Position numbers and translations under genes: made by a program
Notes under the pieces: generated by a model
Told to the model about the DNA's origin: nothing
What the model saw: the letters and a program-made list of their open reading frames with translations, nothing else
Databases searched by the model: none
NCBI GenBank assembly: GCA_905209455.1
Contig: CAJLTA010000002.1
Span: 1-64,000, forward strand
DNA length: 64,000 nucleotides
Direction: 5' to 3'
Source: an uncultured Collinsella sp.
GTDB taxonomy: Bacteria > Actinomycetota > Coriobacteriia > Coriobacteriales > Coriobacteriaceae
Shown here: piece after piece, positions 39,390 through 47,721 of the stretch
Numbering within the stretch: position 1 is the first letter of the stretch
Layout of the letters: each line of letters begins with the position of its first letter

Positions 39390-40364
39390 TTAGCCAAGGA
39401 CACGGGCCATACGCGTCTTGAACTCGGACAGGAAGCGCGGAGCATCCACGGTCAGTGCCACAAGCGCGCTCTTGTCCGGATCGGACAGGCGACGCTCATC
39501 GCAGATGGTGCGACCGCGGTACTCGCCCAGCAGATCAACACGCAGGTTGCAGCCGAGCGCACCTACGAGCGTGGGGTCGACCGCCACGGCAACGGCCAGC
39601 GGATCGTGCAGCGCACAACCACCCAGGTAGGGTGCGTTCATCTCGTACGAGCCAATGTAGTGCTCGACCATGCTCGCAAATGCGCAGCCCGCCATGGTGC
39701 CCGAGCCCGTCCAGCCGGCAATGTCGCGGCGTGTGAGCACCACGCGATGCGTCACGTCCAGACCCACCATGGTGAGCTTACGACCCGAGCGCAGCACCGC
39801 GTCGGCTGCCTCGGGGTCGCTCGCCATGTTGGCCTCGGCGCCCGCGCTCACGTTACCGGGCACGGTAAGGGCGCCGCCCATCACGACCACGCGGCCGATG
39901 GACATCATCGCCGCCGCATCGCGCTCCAGGGCGAGCGCCAGGTTGGAGAGCGGGCCAGTCGCTACGTAGACCAGATCGGGACCATAGGTGCGCGCGGCAT
40001 CGATCAGATAATCGACCGCAGCGTTGCCGTCGGCCGAGGTCGCTCCCACCGGCTCGTAGGGCGACGCGGGCACGCTCGCGCCGCCGATGCCGTTCTTGCC
40101 GTGAATGAGCGCGGTGGACGCCGGCGGCGTATAGGGCTCAGTCGCCTGCAGAGGACGGTCGGCACCCAGGTACACCGGAACCTCGGGGCGACCCAGCAGA
40201 TCGAGCACCGCCAGGCAGTTGTGCGCCGATTGCTCGACGCGCACGTTGCCAAAGCACGTGGTGATGCCCACGAGCTCCACCTCGGGGCTCGCGATGGCAT
40301 AGGCCAGCGCCATCGCATCGTCCACACCCATATCCAGATCAAGGATCAGCTTCTTGATTGCCAT
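39390..40364 (-). CDS. Inosine-uridine-type nucleoside hydrolase
   Basis: 324 aa. The N-terminal metal-binding cluster LDLDMGVDDAMAL is a variant of the usual DTDPGIDD. The family landmarks for nucleoside binding (GPLSNLALALERD, VVMGGAL and a late HDPLAVAVAVDP) are present. It cleaves purine or pyrimidine ribonucleosides to base and ribose. It is followed in the same direction by luxS and preceded 30 bp upstream by ribokinase, so liberated ribose can be phosphorylated at once. Confidence 0.92.
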   Translation of the reverse strand: MAIKKLILDLDMGVDDAMALAYAIASPEVELVGITTCFGNVRVEQSAHNCLAVLDLLGRPEVPVYLGADRPLQATEPYTPPASTALIHGKNGIGGASVPASPYEPVGATSADGNAAVDYLIDAARTYGPDLVYVATGPLSNLALALERDAAAMMSIGRVVVMGGALTVPGNVSAGAEANMASDPEAADAVLRSGRKLTMVGLDVTHRVVLTRRDIAGWTGSGTMAGCAFASMVEHYIGSYEMNAPYLGGCALHDPLAVAVAVDPTLVGALGCNLRVDLLGEYRGRTICDERRLSDPDKSALVALTVDAPRFLSEFKTRMARVLG

Positions 40365-40394
40365 TGTTCTACTCCGCTTCTCCGTCTTTATCGT

Positions 40395-41357
40395 TTAACC
40401 AAACCAATGTTCAACTTCGGCGCGCGTGGGAATCGATTGCTGAGCGCCCAGGCGCGACACCGTCACTGCCGAGGCGCGAGCGCCCGCGGCCATGCACTCA
40501 AAGAGCGGCAAGCCCTCTAGGCGAGCCGCCACCAACGCGCCGATAAACGTATCGCCGGCGGCCGTGGTATCGACTACCGCACTCGAAAGTGCCGGCATGC
40601 GCAGCAGCTCACCGCCATCGCCGAGCGTAACCGAGCCGGCACCGCCCAGCGTGATGACCGCGGCGCCGGCGCCCTTGTCGAGCAGCGCATTGAGCGCGGC
40701 GACGCAACTCACATCATCCGTGGGCAGAATGCCCGTCAGCACCTGGCACTCGGTCTCGTTGGGACAGACCAGGTCGACCGCAGGCCAGACCTCCGCAGGC
40801 AGCTCGCAGGCGGGCGCTGGATTAAAGACCGTATAGAACCCCAGCTCGTGAGCGCAAACAAGCGCCTCGGCCGTCGCCGCAAGGTCACATTCGCCCTGGG
40901 CGATAAAGACGCTTCCGGCAGCCGGGGCAATCTCGCTGGCGTCGCCGTCGAGCTCATGGGCCACCAGACGCCTCAACGCGCAGGCAACGTCCGCGCCCGC
41001 AAGCGCATGGTTGGCGCCCGGTGACAGTATGATGCGGTTGTCGCTCTCGCAGCGAATGATGGTCGCCGTTCCCGTCTCCACGTCATCGCGATGCACTACA
41101 AAGTCACAGTCCACGCCGGCGTCTTGGAGCCCCGCCACGAGCGACGCGCCGAACGCGTCGCGACCGACCGCGCCGATCATGTGCGTGCACGCGCCCATAC
41201 GCGCGGCAGCTACGGCCTGATTGGCGCCCTTGCCTCCGGCGTTGGTGATAAACCCGCTGCCGCCGACGGTCTCGCCCGCACGCGGTATGCGCTCGCACGC
41301 CACCGAAAGGTCCATGTTCATGCTGCCGAACACCGCAACGATGCCGCGATCTGCCAT
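40395..41357 (-). CDS. rbsK: Ribokinase
   Basis: 320 aa from the ATG at 41357 with an AGGAGG site; a longer frame has no support. PfkB-family motifs are FGSMNMDLSVACERIPRAGE at the start, GGKGANQAVAAARMG (ribose-binding and dimer lid) and DTTAAGDTFIGALVA with the catalytic Asp. Phosphorylates ribose to ribose 5-phosphate. It forms an operon with the nucleoside hydrolase. Confidence 0.93.
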   Translation of the reverse strand: MADRGIVAVFGSMNMDLSVACERIPRAGETVGGSGFITNAGGKGANQAVAAARMGACTHMIGAVGRDAFGASLVAGLQDAGVDCDFVVHRDDVETGTATIIRCESDNRIILSPGANHALAGADVACALRRLVAHELDGDASEIAPAAGSVFIAQGECDLAATAEALVCAHELGFYTVFNPAPACELPAEVWPAVDLVCPNETECQVLTGILPTDDVSCVAALNALLDKGAGAAVITLGGAGSVTLGDGGELLRMPALSSAVVDTTAAGDTFIGALVAARLEGLPLFECMAAGARASAVTVSRLGAQQSIPTRAEVEHWFG

Positions 41358-41544
41358 GGAAACCTCCTCATCTGCGGGCCTTATGCCCACCGTCGGCCGT
41401 CGATCGTGCACTCTCGCACCCCCTATAACTTTAGTTCACTTTGATGTGGACGCGCGCTTGAGCTTGCGCCAGCAGCAAGCATTCACAGGAGCAGGCAGCT
41501 ACAATGAAGGCGTGATGATTATTCTCGTCATTGGATGATGTTTT

Positions 41545-43761
41545 ATGGAACAACTCTCGCAATCGGGCTCGCGCGGTCGACGCCGCACGGGCAACGAGCC
41601 GGCGCCGCACGAACGCGTGAAGGGCGAACGCCGTGCCGACGAACCGCGACGCACCGCGAGCCCCCATCGCGCTTCTGCCAACAACGCGGGCCGCGCCAAC
41701 ACTCCCGCCGCGGAGCAGACGCCCGCTCGCCCCAAGTCCCGCTACATCCCTGCACTCGACGGCCTGCGTACGCTCGCCGTCGTCGCGGTGGTGCTCTATC
41801 ACCTTAACCTCACGTGGGCTCAGGGCGGCCTGCTCGGCGTCACGATCTTCTTTGTGCTTTCGGGCTATCTGATCACGCGCTTGCTGCTCAACGAAGTCGC
41901 TAAGACCGGCCGCATCGACCTCAAGAGCTTCTGGATCCGCCGCATCCGTCGCCTGGTCCCCGCCGTGGTGACCGTCGTGGTGGTGACCTGTGCGCTGTGC
42001 ACCGTCTTCAACCACGTGATGCTCACCAAGATGCGCCCCGACATCCTGCCGTCGCTGTTGTTCTTCAACAACTGGTGGCAGATTGCCCAAAACGTCTCGT
42101 ACTTCAATGCTCTGGGCGACCCCTCGCCGCTCACGCACTTTTGGTCGCTTGCCATCGAGGAACAGTTCTACCTGATTTGGCCGCCACTGCTGTTTGCCAT
42201 GGTATCCATGCATGTGAGCAAGCCCAACACGCGCCGCGTGGTTCTGGGCCTTGCCGCGGTATCTGCCCTAGCCATGATGGTGCTTTACAACCCTGCCGCC
42301 GACCCCAGCCGCGTGTACTACGGCACCGACACCCGCGTGTTCTCGCTGCTGCTGGGTGCCTGGATGGCCTTTATCCCCGATCGCGACCTGGCGCCGGTGC
42401 GTCTCGCTCGTCGTTTGGGGCTCAATCGCCTAGCTGGCGCCGCCAAGCACGGCAAGAACGCCGAGGGCAAGCCTGGCGAGAAGGCCGACGAAGCAGCCGA
42501 GACCGCCCCGGCACAGCCGAGCGCCCTCGTGCGCTTTTGGTCCTCGCCCGCATCCATCGATGTGTTGGGCGTCGTGGGTCTGGTTGGCCTTGCCGCCATG
42601 GTCGCGCTCACCAACGGCTACACCGCCTTCCAGTATCGCGGAGGCACACTGCTGTGCTCGATCCTCACGCTCATGGTCATCGCGGCCTGCGTGCAGCCCC
42701 AGGGAATGGTTGCCCGCGCGCTGTCCGCCGAGCCGCTCGTGTGGATTGGCAAGCGCTCGTACAGCATCTACCTGTGGCACTATCCGCTGCTGTTGCTCAT
42801 GAACCCGGTCGCCAACATCAACGATACGCCCTGGTGGCAGTACATTTTGCAGGTGCTGCTGGTGGTCGCCGTAGCCGAGTGCTCCTATCGCTTTATCGAA
42901 ACGCCGTTTAGGAAGGGCGCCTTCGGCCGCACCGTCGCCGAGTTCCGCGATGGCACCACAAAGCCCGCTAACTGGGCACGCGCGCACGTCCCTGCCTGCG
43001 CAACCTGCGCTGTCGTGTTGGTCGTTGCACTGGGCGGCCTGATCTTTGTGCCCGAGACGTCTGCGCTGAGCGGTGAGGGCGCCGAAGTTCTGAACAAGGA
43101 AGCCAAAAACACCGCGCCCACCGACCAGCAGGCGGCCGACGACACCGACAAGGACAACGACGGCTTCCCCGATGGCTCCTACGACCTGTTGATGATCGGT
43201 GACTCCGTGTCGCTGCGTGCCGTTGATTCCTTTGATGGCGTGTTCCCACACAGCCATATCGATGCCGAAAAGGGCCGCCAGTTTGATGCGGGCCGCGCGA
43301 CATTTGAGGGCTATCTCCAGCAGAACCTTGCCGGCAAGATCGTGGTCTTTGCGCTGGGCACCAACGGCTTGGTAACCGACGACCAGATCGACGCCATCAT
43401 GGCCGATGCAGGAGATAAGCGTATTGTGGTGTTTGTGAACACGCGCAGCCCGCAGCCGTGGGTTGGCTCTACCAACCAGGCCATCGCCAACGCCGCTACG
43501 CGCTACAAGAACGTGCGCGTTATCGATTGGTACGGATACAGTGCCAACCGCAACGACCTGTTCGATGGCGATGGCACGCACCTATCGACCACTGGCGTGA
43601 CTGAGTACCTCAACTTGATCCACGATGCCGTCAAGAAGGACCTGCCCGTACACCCCGAGGATCACGTCAACGATCCGCAGCCGGCAGCCGTCAAGTCTGC
43701 CACCGACGCACTCGTCAATGCGCTCGCTCTCAAGCCACACAAGCTGGGCACCGACAAGTAA
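41545..43761 (+). CDS. OatA-like acyltransferase 3 / SGNH protein
   Basis: 738 aa. A basic, disordered N-terminus (about 1-65) precedes an acyltransferase-3 membrane domain of about 10 helices (about 68-470) with SRYIPALDGLRTLAVVAVV, FFVLSGYLI and FWSLAIEEQFYLIWP. A cytoplasmic or external loop (about 295-330) is Ala/Glu/Lys-rich. The C-terminal extracellular SGNH esterase-like domain (about 545-700) has block I MIGDSVSLRA and block V DGDGTHLS. Such proteins O-acetylate peptidoglycan or other wall polymers. Weak ribosome site (GGATGATG). Confidence 0.9.
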   Translation: MEQLSQSGSRGRRRTGNEPAPHERVKGERRADEPRRTASPHRASANNAGRANTPAAEQTPARPKSRYIPALDGLRTLAVVAVVLYHLNLTWAQGGLLGVTIFFVLSGYLITRLLLNEVAKTGRIDLKSFWIRRIRRLVPAVVTVVVVTCALCTVFNHVMLTKMRPDILPSLLFFNNWWQIAQNVSYFNALGDPSPLTHFWSLAIEEQFYLIWPPLLFAMVSMHVSKPNTRRVVLGLAAVSALAMMVLYNPAADPSRVYYGTDTRVFSLLLGAWMAFIPDRDLAPVRLARRLGLNRLAGAAKHGKNAEGKPGEKADEAAETAPAQPSALVRFWSSPASIDVLGVVGLVGLAAMVALTNGYTAFQYRGGTLLCSILTLMVIAACVQPQGMVARALSAEPLVWIGKRSYSIYLWHYPLLLLMNPVANINDTPWWQYILQVLLVVAVAECSYRFIETPFRKGAFGRTVAEFRDGTTKPANWARAHVPACATCAVVLVVALGGLIFVPETSALSGEGAEVLNKEAKNTAPTDQQAADDTDKDNDGFPDGSYDLLMIGDSVSLRAVDSFDGVFPHSHIDAEKGRQFDAGRATFEGYLQQNLAGKIVVFALGTNGLVTDDQIDAIMADAGDKRIVVFVNTRSPQPWVGSTNQAIANAATRYKNVRVIDWYGYSANRNDLFDGDGTHLSTTGVTEYLNLIHDAVKKDLPVHPEDHVNDPQPAAVKSATDALVNALALKPHKLGTDK

Positions 43762-43784
43762 CCTGCAGCGTAAACTTCCCACAT

Positions 43785-43822
43785 CCGGAGGGGGTGTCTG
43801 CTACGGCAGACACCCCCTCCGG
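43785..43822 (+). terminator. Terminator of the acyltransferase gene
   Basis: Perfect 16-bp stem CCGGAGGGGGTGTCTG with its complement and a 6-nt loop. The T-run is missing, so it may act as a stability hairpin. Confidence 0.75.
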
Positions 43823-43970
43823 CAGTTAGGGACACTCCTGGCGCAGCCAATGAAGACCTCTACGGATGAATTCCAAGCCGCTCCGCCGTTCCAGACATCG
43901 TTTCCGCGCCTCGCGCCTGCCCCAAACAATCAAAACAAGCCCTTTTCGCCGCAACCTCAAAGGTCTGTGG

Positions 43971-44190
43971 ACAAAAAAGGCAAATATGAGTAGTGTTACC
44001 ATTTTAGTAACAGGCAAAACCACCCAAAATGACGTCTGAGCGTCTCCTACAACCCCTAAAGCAGCCAACCTGACTGGTTTAAGGCGTATTGGAACCAATT
44101 TTAATGAACATACTATAGTTTATGTTCATTATCTTCTTGGATGTAAATGCTATTCACTTAGCAACAGTACTCATATTTGGCATTTTTTGC
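43971..44190. mobile_element. Candidate 220-bp miniature inverted-repeat element
   Basis: Ends of about 30 bp, ACAAAAAAGG-CAAATATGAG on the left and its approximate complement TCATATTTGGCATTTTTTGC on the right, match at about 25 of 30 positions. The interior is AT-rich and has no coding frame. It includes a perfect 8-bp-arm palindrome TGAACATA/TATGTTCA at 44104-44127. No clear target-site duplication. It lies in the 516-bp gap between the convergent acyltransferase and transporter genes. Confidence 0.4.
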
Positions 44191-44229
44191 CCACTGCCAT
44201 ATAGCTAACACCCTACAGCAGGCAAAAAA

Positions 44230-44262
44230 ACAGGCCGCAGCCCATCGCTGCGGCCTGTTTGG
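44230..44262. terminator. Terminator of the transporter operon
   Basis: AAACAGGCCGCAG with CTGCGGCCTGTTT and a 7-nt loop, ending in a T-run on minus (AAAAAAACAGG on plus). Confidence 0.9.
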
Positions 44263-44277
44263 AGTCCAAAAGAGGCG

Positions 44278-45540
44278 CTAAGCGCTGTAACCCATCGCCT
44301 GCAGAACAAACATGACGACCGTGAGCACCGTAATCACACCGATAGTCGCCCAAGTGAGCACATTCCACACGCGGCCGTTGCGGTTAGTGCCCATAATGTG
44401 ACGGTCAGCGGCAATAACCACCTGGAACACCAGAACCACGGGCAGTAGCACGCCATTGATGACCTGCGAGGTCATCATAATCTGGAACAGATCGACGCCG
44501 GGCATAAGCACCAGCACGGCAGAGATACCGATGATGGCCGTAATGATGCCGCGATAGACCGGGGCCTCGTCCCAGCTGCGGTCGGCACCGCGCTCCCAGC
44601 CAAATGCCTCACAGATAGCGCTCGACGTAACGCCCGGCAGCACGCAGGCGGCCAAGAAGCTCGCCGCGACCAGGCCCGAGGCAAACAGCACCGTGGACCA
44701 CTGACCCGCAATAGGCTCCAGCGCGCGGGCGGCATCGGCGGCATCGCTAATCTGAATACCCGCCGGGAACAACACCGTACCGGTCGTGATGATAATAAAG
44801 CCGGCAATGACATCGGCGGCAAGCGAGCCGCTCACGGTATCGATGCGCTGCAGCACGATATCGTCCTCGCCCGCGTTCTTATCGACCACGTTGTTCTGCG
44901 CCAAGAAAATCATCCACGGCGCGATGGTGGTACCGATCGTTGCGACCACGAGCGACACGTAGCTGGGATCATTTTGAATGTTAGGCACGACCAGGTCGAC
45001 CGCGACCTCACCCCAGTTGGGGCCAGCCATAAACGCGGCGACAATATAAGTCACGAATACGCAGCTCACCAGCAGCAGAATCTTCTCGATGCGCTGGAAA
45101 CTACCCGACATGGTAAGCATCCACACCAGCAGCGCCACCAACGGCACCGAGATGCTCGCCGGCACGCCAAAGAGAGCAAGGCCGCTGGCGATGCCCGCAA
45201 ACTCCGAAATGGTCACAGCCGTGTTGGCGATCAACAACGCCGCCATAGCAAGTACACTCTTGCGCACGCCAAAGCGCTCGCGAATGAGCGATGCCAGGCC
45301 CTTGCCCGTGACGCAGCCGCAGCGCGCCGCGGTCTCCTGCGTCACGATGAGCAGCACAGTCATGACGGGAAGCATCCAGAGCATCTTGTAGCCATAGCTG
45401 GCGCCCGCGCTGGAATACGTTGCAATGCCGCCGGCGTCATTGCCCGAAAGCGCCGCCAGCAGACCGGGGCCCATAGCGCCAAAGATGGCCGCGATGGTCA
45501 ACTTTTGCTTGGTGCCCGACTTTTGCTTGGTATTTTGCAC
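44278..45540 (-). CDS. NRAMP-related divalent metal transporter, probably magnesium type (NRMT-like)
   Basis: 420 aa from a GTG at 45540 (AGGTGG site). About 11 membrane helices with NRAMP architecture. The TM1 metal motif DPGN is replaced by DAGG (SGNDAGGIATYSSAG), and TM6 has TTIAPWMIFLAQ without the usual Met-Pro-His. Substitutions of this kind mark NRAMP-related magnesium transporters (NRMTs), characterised structurally in the coriobacterium Eggerthella lenta. It lies 8 bp after the MgtE-like gene, so the pair is an operon. Calling it a manganese transporter (MntH) would probably be wrong. Confidence 0.8.
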   Translation of the reverse strand: MQNTKQKSGTKQKLTIAAIFGAMGPGLLAALSGNDAGGIATYSSAGASYGYKMLWMLPVMTVLLIVTQETAARCGCVTGKGLASLIRERFGVRKSVLAMAALLIANTAVTISEFAGIASGLALFGVPASISVPLVALLVWMLTMSGSFQRIEKILLLVSCVFVTYIVAAFMAGPNWGEVAVDLVVPNIQNDPSYVSLVVATIGTTIAPWMIFLAQNNVVDKNAGEDDIVLQRIDTVSGSLAADVIAGFIIITTGTVLFPAGIQISDAADAARALEPIAGQWSTVLFASGLVAASFLAACVLPGVTSSAICEAFGWERGADRSWDEAPVYRGIITAIIGISAVLVLMPGVDLFQIMMTSQVINGVLLPVVLVFQVVIAADRHIMGTNRNGRVWNVLTWATIGVITVLTVVMFVLQAMGYSA

Positions 45541-45548
45541 GCGACCAC

Positions 45549-47393
45549 CTAACCCATGACCGACATGGTGAGCAGCACCGCAGCGGCGCAGTACGCTACG
45601 CACGAGATCATGACGGCAATAACGTTCATGGCGGTGCCCGACGTGTTGAGGTCATGCTCGTCACGCCAGAACAGCACCATCAGGTAAATCACGGCGCTCA
45701 TGTTGCCAACCAGGCAAATGATGGCAGCGATATTAAAGCACCCGGTAAAGAGTTGCTCCTCAAACATGGGCGCATCGGGGAACGCAGCGGTGCGCACCAG
45801 CTGGGCGCACAGGTAGGTCACGAGTGACAGAATCAGGCCCATGCCCGTGCTCTGGAAGAAGAACCCCAGATACGGCTTGGGCTCGTCGTCGTGACCGTCA
45901 TACTCCAGGAAGTAGTTCTTGACGAACGACACCATGCGCGAGGCCGCCAGCAGCACAAGCGGCATGGCGCACATGGGGAACACCACCAGATGCGCGGAGC
46001 CGAGCGCCGTTCCCAACACGGTCGCCATGATGCACGACGCGATGCCCCATACAACAACCCAGTACTGACGATGCACGAACCAGCTGAGCACGTTCGTCGA
46101 GTCATCCGACGCGCTATCGCCCGAGCCGACACCGGCGATCTGCAGGTCCTCCTGATGCTCCTCAGCGATAACGTCCATGGCGTCGTCGAAGGTTACGATA
46201 CCCAGGATATGACGGTTCTCGTCGCAGACAGGGATGGCAACCAGGTCGTATTTGGTCATCTCGTCCGTCACGTCTTCCTGGTCCTCGTCGGGCGACACAT
46301 AGACCAGGTCGCGATAGGCCAGCTGGCCCAGCGTGGCGTCGCGGTCGGCTACGATCAGCGTGCGCAGCGAAAGCACGCCGGTCAGCATGCCGCTCGGATC
46401 CTCGGTATAGACGTAGTAGACGCTCTCGAAGTCCTCGTCGAGCTCGCGAATCGCCTCGATGGCGTCACCGACCGTTGCCGTGGCGGGCAGGGAGACAAAC
46501 TCCGAGGTCATGATGCGGCCGGCGGTGTTGTCCTCATACCCCAGCAGGTTACGAATCGCCTTCTCCTCCTTGACGCCCATCAGGCGCAGGAGCTTCTCGG
46601 CCTTCTCGTAATCGAGCTCGTCGATCAGATCGGCGGCGTCGTCCGGGTCCATCATGGCCAGCATCGACGATGCGTCGGTGTCGGACAGGCCCTCGAGCAT
46701 CTCGGTCATAAGCTCGTCGTCATCGAACTCCGAGATGGCCTCGGCGGCCTGGGCAGTATCGAGCTGCGCAAACACCTGCGCACGCAGGCGCGGGTCGAGC
46801 TGCTCGATAATGTCGGCGATGTCGGCAGGGTGCAGCTCGCCGAGCGTCTTGTGCGACACCGAGAGTTGAATGTTCTTGGTCGAGCGGTCGAGCAGGTCCA
46901 TGTAGGACCAAGCGATGATGTCCTCACTGAGCGGCTTGCCCAGGTGCTTCATAAAGCCTTCGACGATATGCTCGAGCGCAGGGCTGATGGCGCGTAGCAG
47001 ACCGCGGGCACCGACCTCGGCGCCCAGCAGGCGCAGCTGGTTTTCGCCCGACATGGAAAACTTGATGTCGTTTACGCGCACGACCTTCATGCCCTGCGTG
47101 TCGACGATCTGCTTGTTGAGCACGTCGCGGGCAAGCAAGAGTTCGGTCGGCTGCAGGTACGAAAAACGGATTTCGGTGGCCGACGTCTTAAGGTGTACAC
47201 CCGTCTCGTCGATACGGTCGACCCATTTGCGCCAGCTGATCATAAACGGCGTCTTGCCGGGTCCGCGGAACGCGAGCGACGTCACGTGCGGAAAAACTTC
47301 GCCGGTAGCAATACCAAAATCGTTGACCACGCCGAGCTTTTCGCCGTCGACGTCCAAGACCGGCAATTTGAGCATCTCACTCAGATAATTCAA
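45549..47393 (-). CDS. MgtE-like protein with PRC-barrel and atypical membrane domain
   Basis: 614 aa from a TTG at 47393; residues NYLSEMLKLPVLD match the usual start of PRC-barrel proteins, which supports it over the ATG at 47375. Domains: PRC barrel (about 1-80), MgtE N helical domain (about 150-265, Asp/Glu-rich), two CBS domains (about 280-420) and five membrane helices (about 450-614). The membrane part lacks the MgtE selectivity motif around GGNxGxQ and the TM5 Asp, so it may not conduct magnesium itself. Co-transcribed with the NRAMP-related transporter, it may act as its magnesium sensor. Confidence 0.82.
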   Translation of the reverse strand: MNYLSEMLKLPVLDVDGEKLGVVNDFGIATGEVFPHVTSLAFRGPGKTPFMISWRKWVDRIDETGVHLKTSATEIRFSYLQPTELLLARDVLNKQIVDTQGMKVVRVNDIKFSMSGENQLRLLGAEVGARGLLRAISPALEHIVEGFMKHLGKPLSEDIIAWSYMDLLDRSTKNIQLSVSHKTLGELHPADIADIIEQLDPRLRAQVFAQLDTAQAAEAISEFDDDELMTEMLEGLSDTDASSMLAMMDPDDAADLIDELDYEKAEKLLRLMGVKEEKAIRNLLGYEDNTAGRIMTSEFVSLPATATVGDAIEAIRELDEDFESVYYVYTEDPSGMLTGVLSLRTLIVADRDATLGQLAYRDLVYVSPDEDQEDVTDEMTKYDLVAIPVCDENRHILGIVTFDDAMDVIAEEHQEDLQIAGVGSGDSASDDSTNVLSWFVHRQYWVVVWGIASCIMATVLGTALGSAHLVVFPMCAMPLVLLAASRMVSFVKNYFLEYDGHDDEPKPYLGFFFQSTGMGLILSLVTYLCAQLVRTAAFPDAPMFEEQLFTGCFNIAAIICLVGNMSAVIYLMVLFWRDEHDLNTSGTAMNVIAVMISCVAYCAAAVLLTMSVMG

Positions 47394-47409
47394 TGGTGCT
47401 CCCCATCAT
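47377..47409 (-). CDS. Possible 10-codon leader ORF overlapping the MgtE-like start
   Basis: ATG ATG GGG ... GAG TGA encodes MMGSTIELSE. It has a textbook GGAGG site 4 nt upstream of its first ATG. It overlaps the TTG start of the transporter gene in another frame and stops one base before that gene's alternative ATG at 47375. It could set translation of the transporter by competition or re-initiation. No experimental or comparative support is available here. Confidence 0.35.
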   Translation of the reverse strand: MMGSTIELSE

Positions 47410-47416
47410 TATTCCT

Positions 47417-47445
47417 CCGGACGCAGCCGCGCGTGCGGCGTCCGG
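47417..47445 (-). promoter_or_regulatory. Leader hairpin upstream of the MgtE-like gene
   Basis: CCGGACGCAGCCGC and GCGGCGTCCGG pair next to the GGAGG ribosome site. The 290-bp region 47410-47685 carries further weak stems (GCATGC-containing, about 47460-47545) and no gene. I could not fit it to the M-box or yybP-ykoY riboswitch consensus. Confidence 0.4.
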
Positions 47446-47685
47446 GGGCTTCTGGATATGTATACGCATGCGCGGGCGGCACGCCGCTCGACGCTTACAC
47501 CCCGTGCATGCGCAAAAAGCACCTGCATGGGGTCATCGACTGTATGGTCGAGGTTTGGATTTCACCTGTAACCTTTCTCTTGACCCTCATTAACCGCAGT
47601 AACTATAGCATCAGCATCGCCCTGCGGCATCGAATTTATGCGCTGCACATTGCAGGCATACCAAACGCTGACGCATCCGTGACAT

Positions 47686-47713
47686 AGCCGTTGGGGACGT
47701 TCTTAAACGACTA
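47686..47713. repeat. GGGAC-loop palindrome
   Basis: TAGCCGTT and AACGACTA around GGGGACGTTCTTA, with one mismatch in the arms, directly before the end of the deacetylase-like gene. Confidence 0.65.
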
Positions 47714-47721
47714 CCCAATGA

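Noticed and set aside
44278..45540. Calling the transporter MntH (manganese)
   Set aside because: The DPGN and Met-Pro-His metal motifs are replaced, which fits the magnesium-type relatives better.
47410..47685. M-box or manganese (yybP-ykoY) riboswitch upstream of the MgtE-like gene
   Set aside because: Stems are present but the conserved core sequences of those riboswitches were not found.
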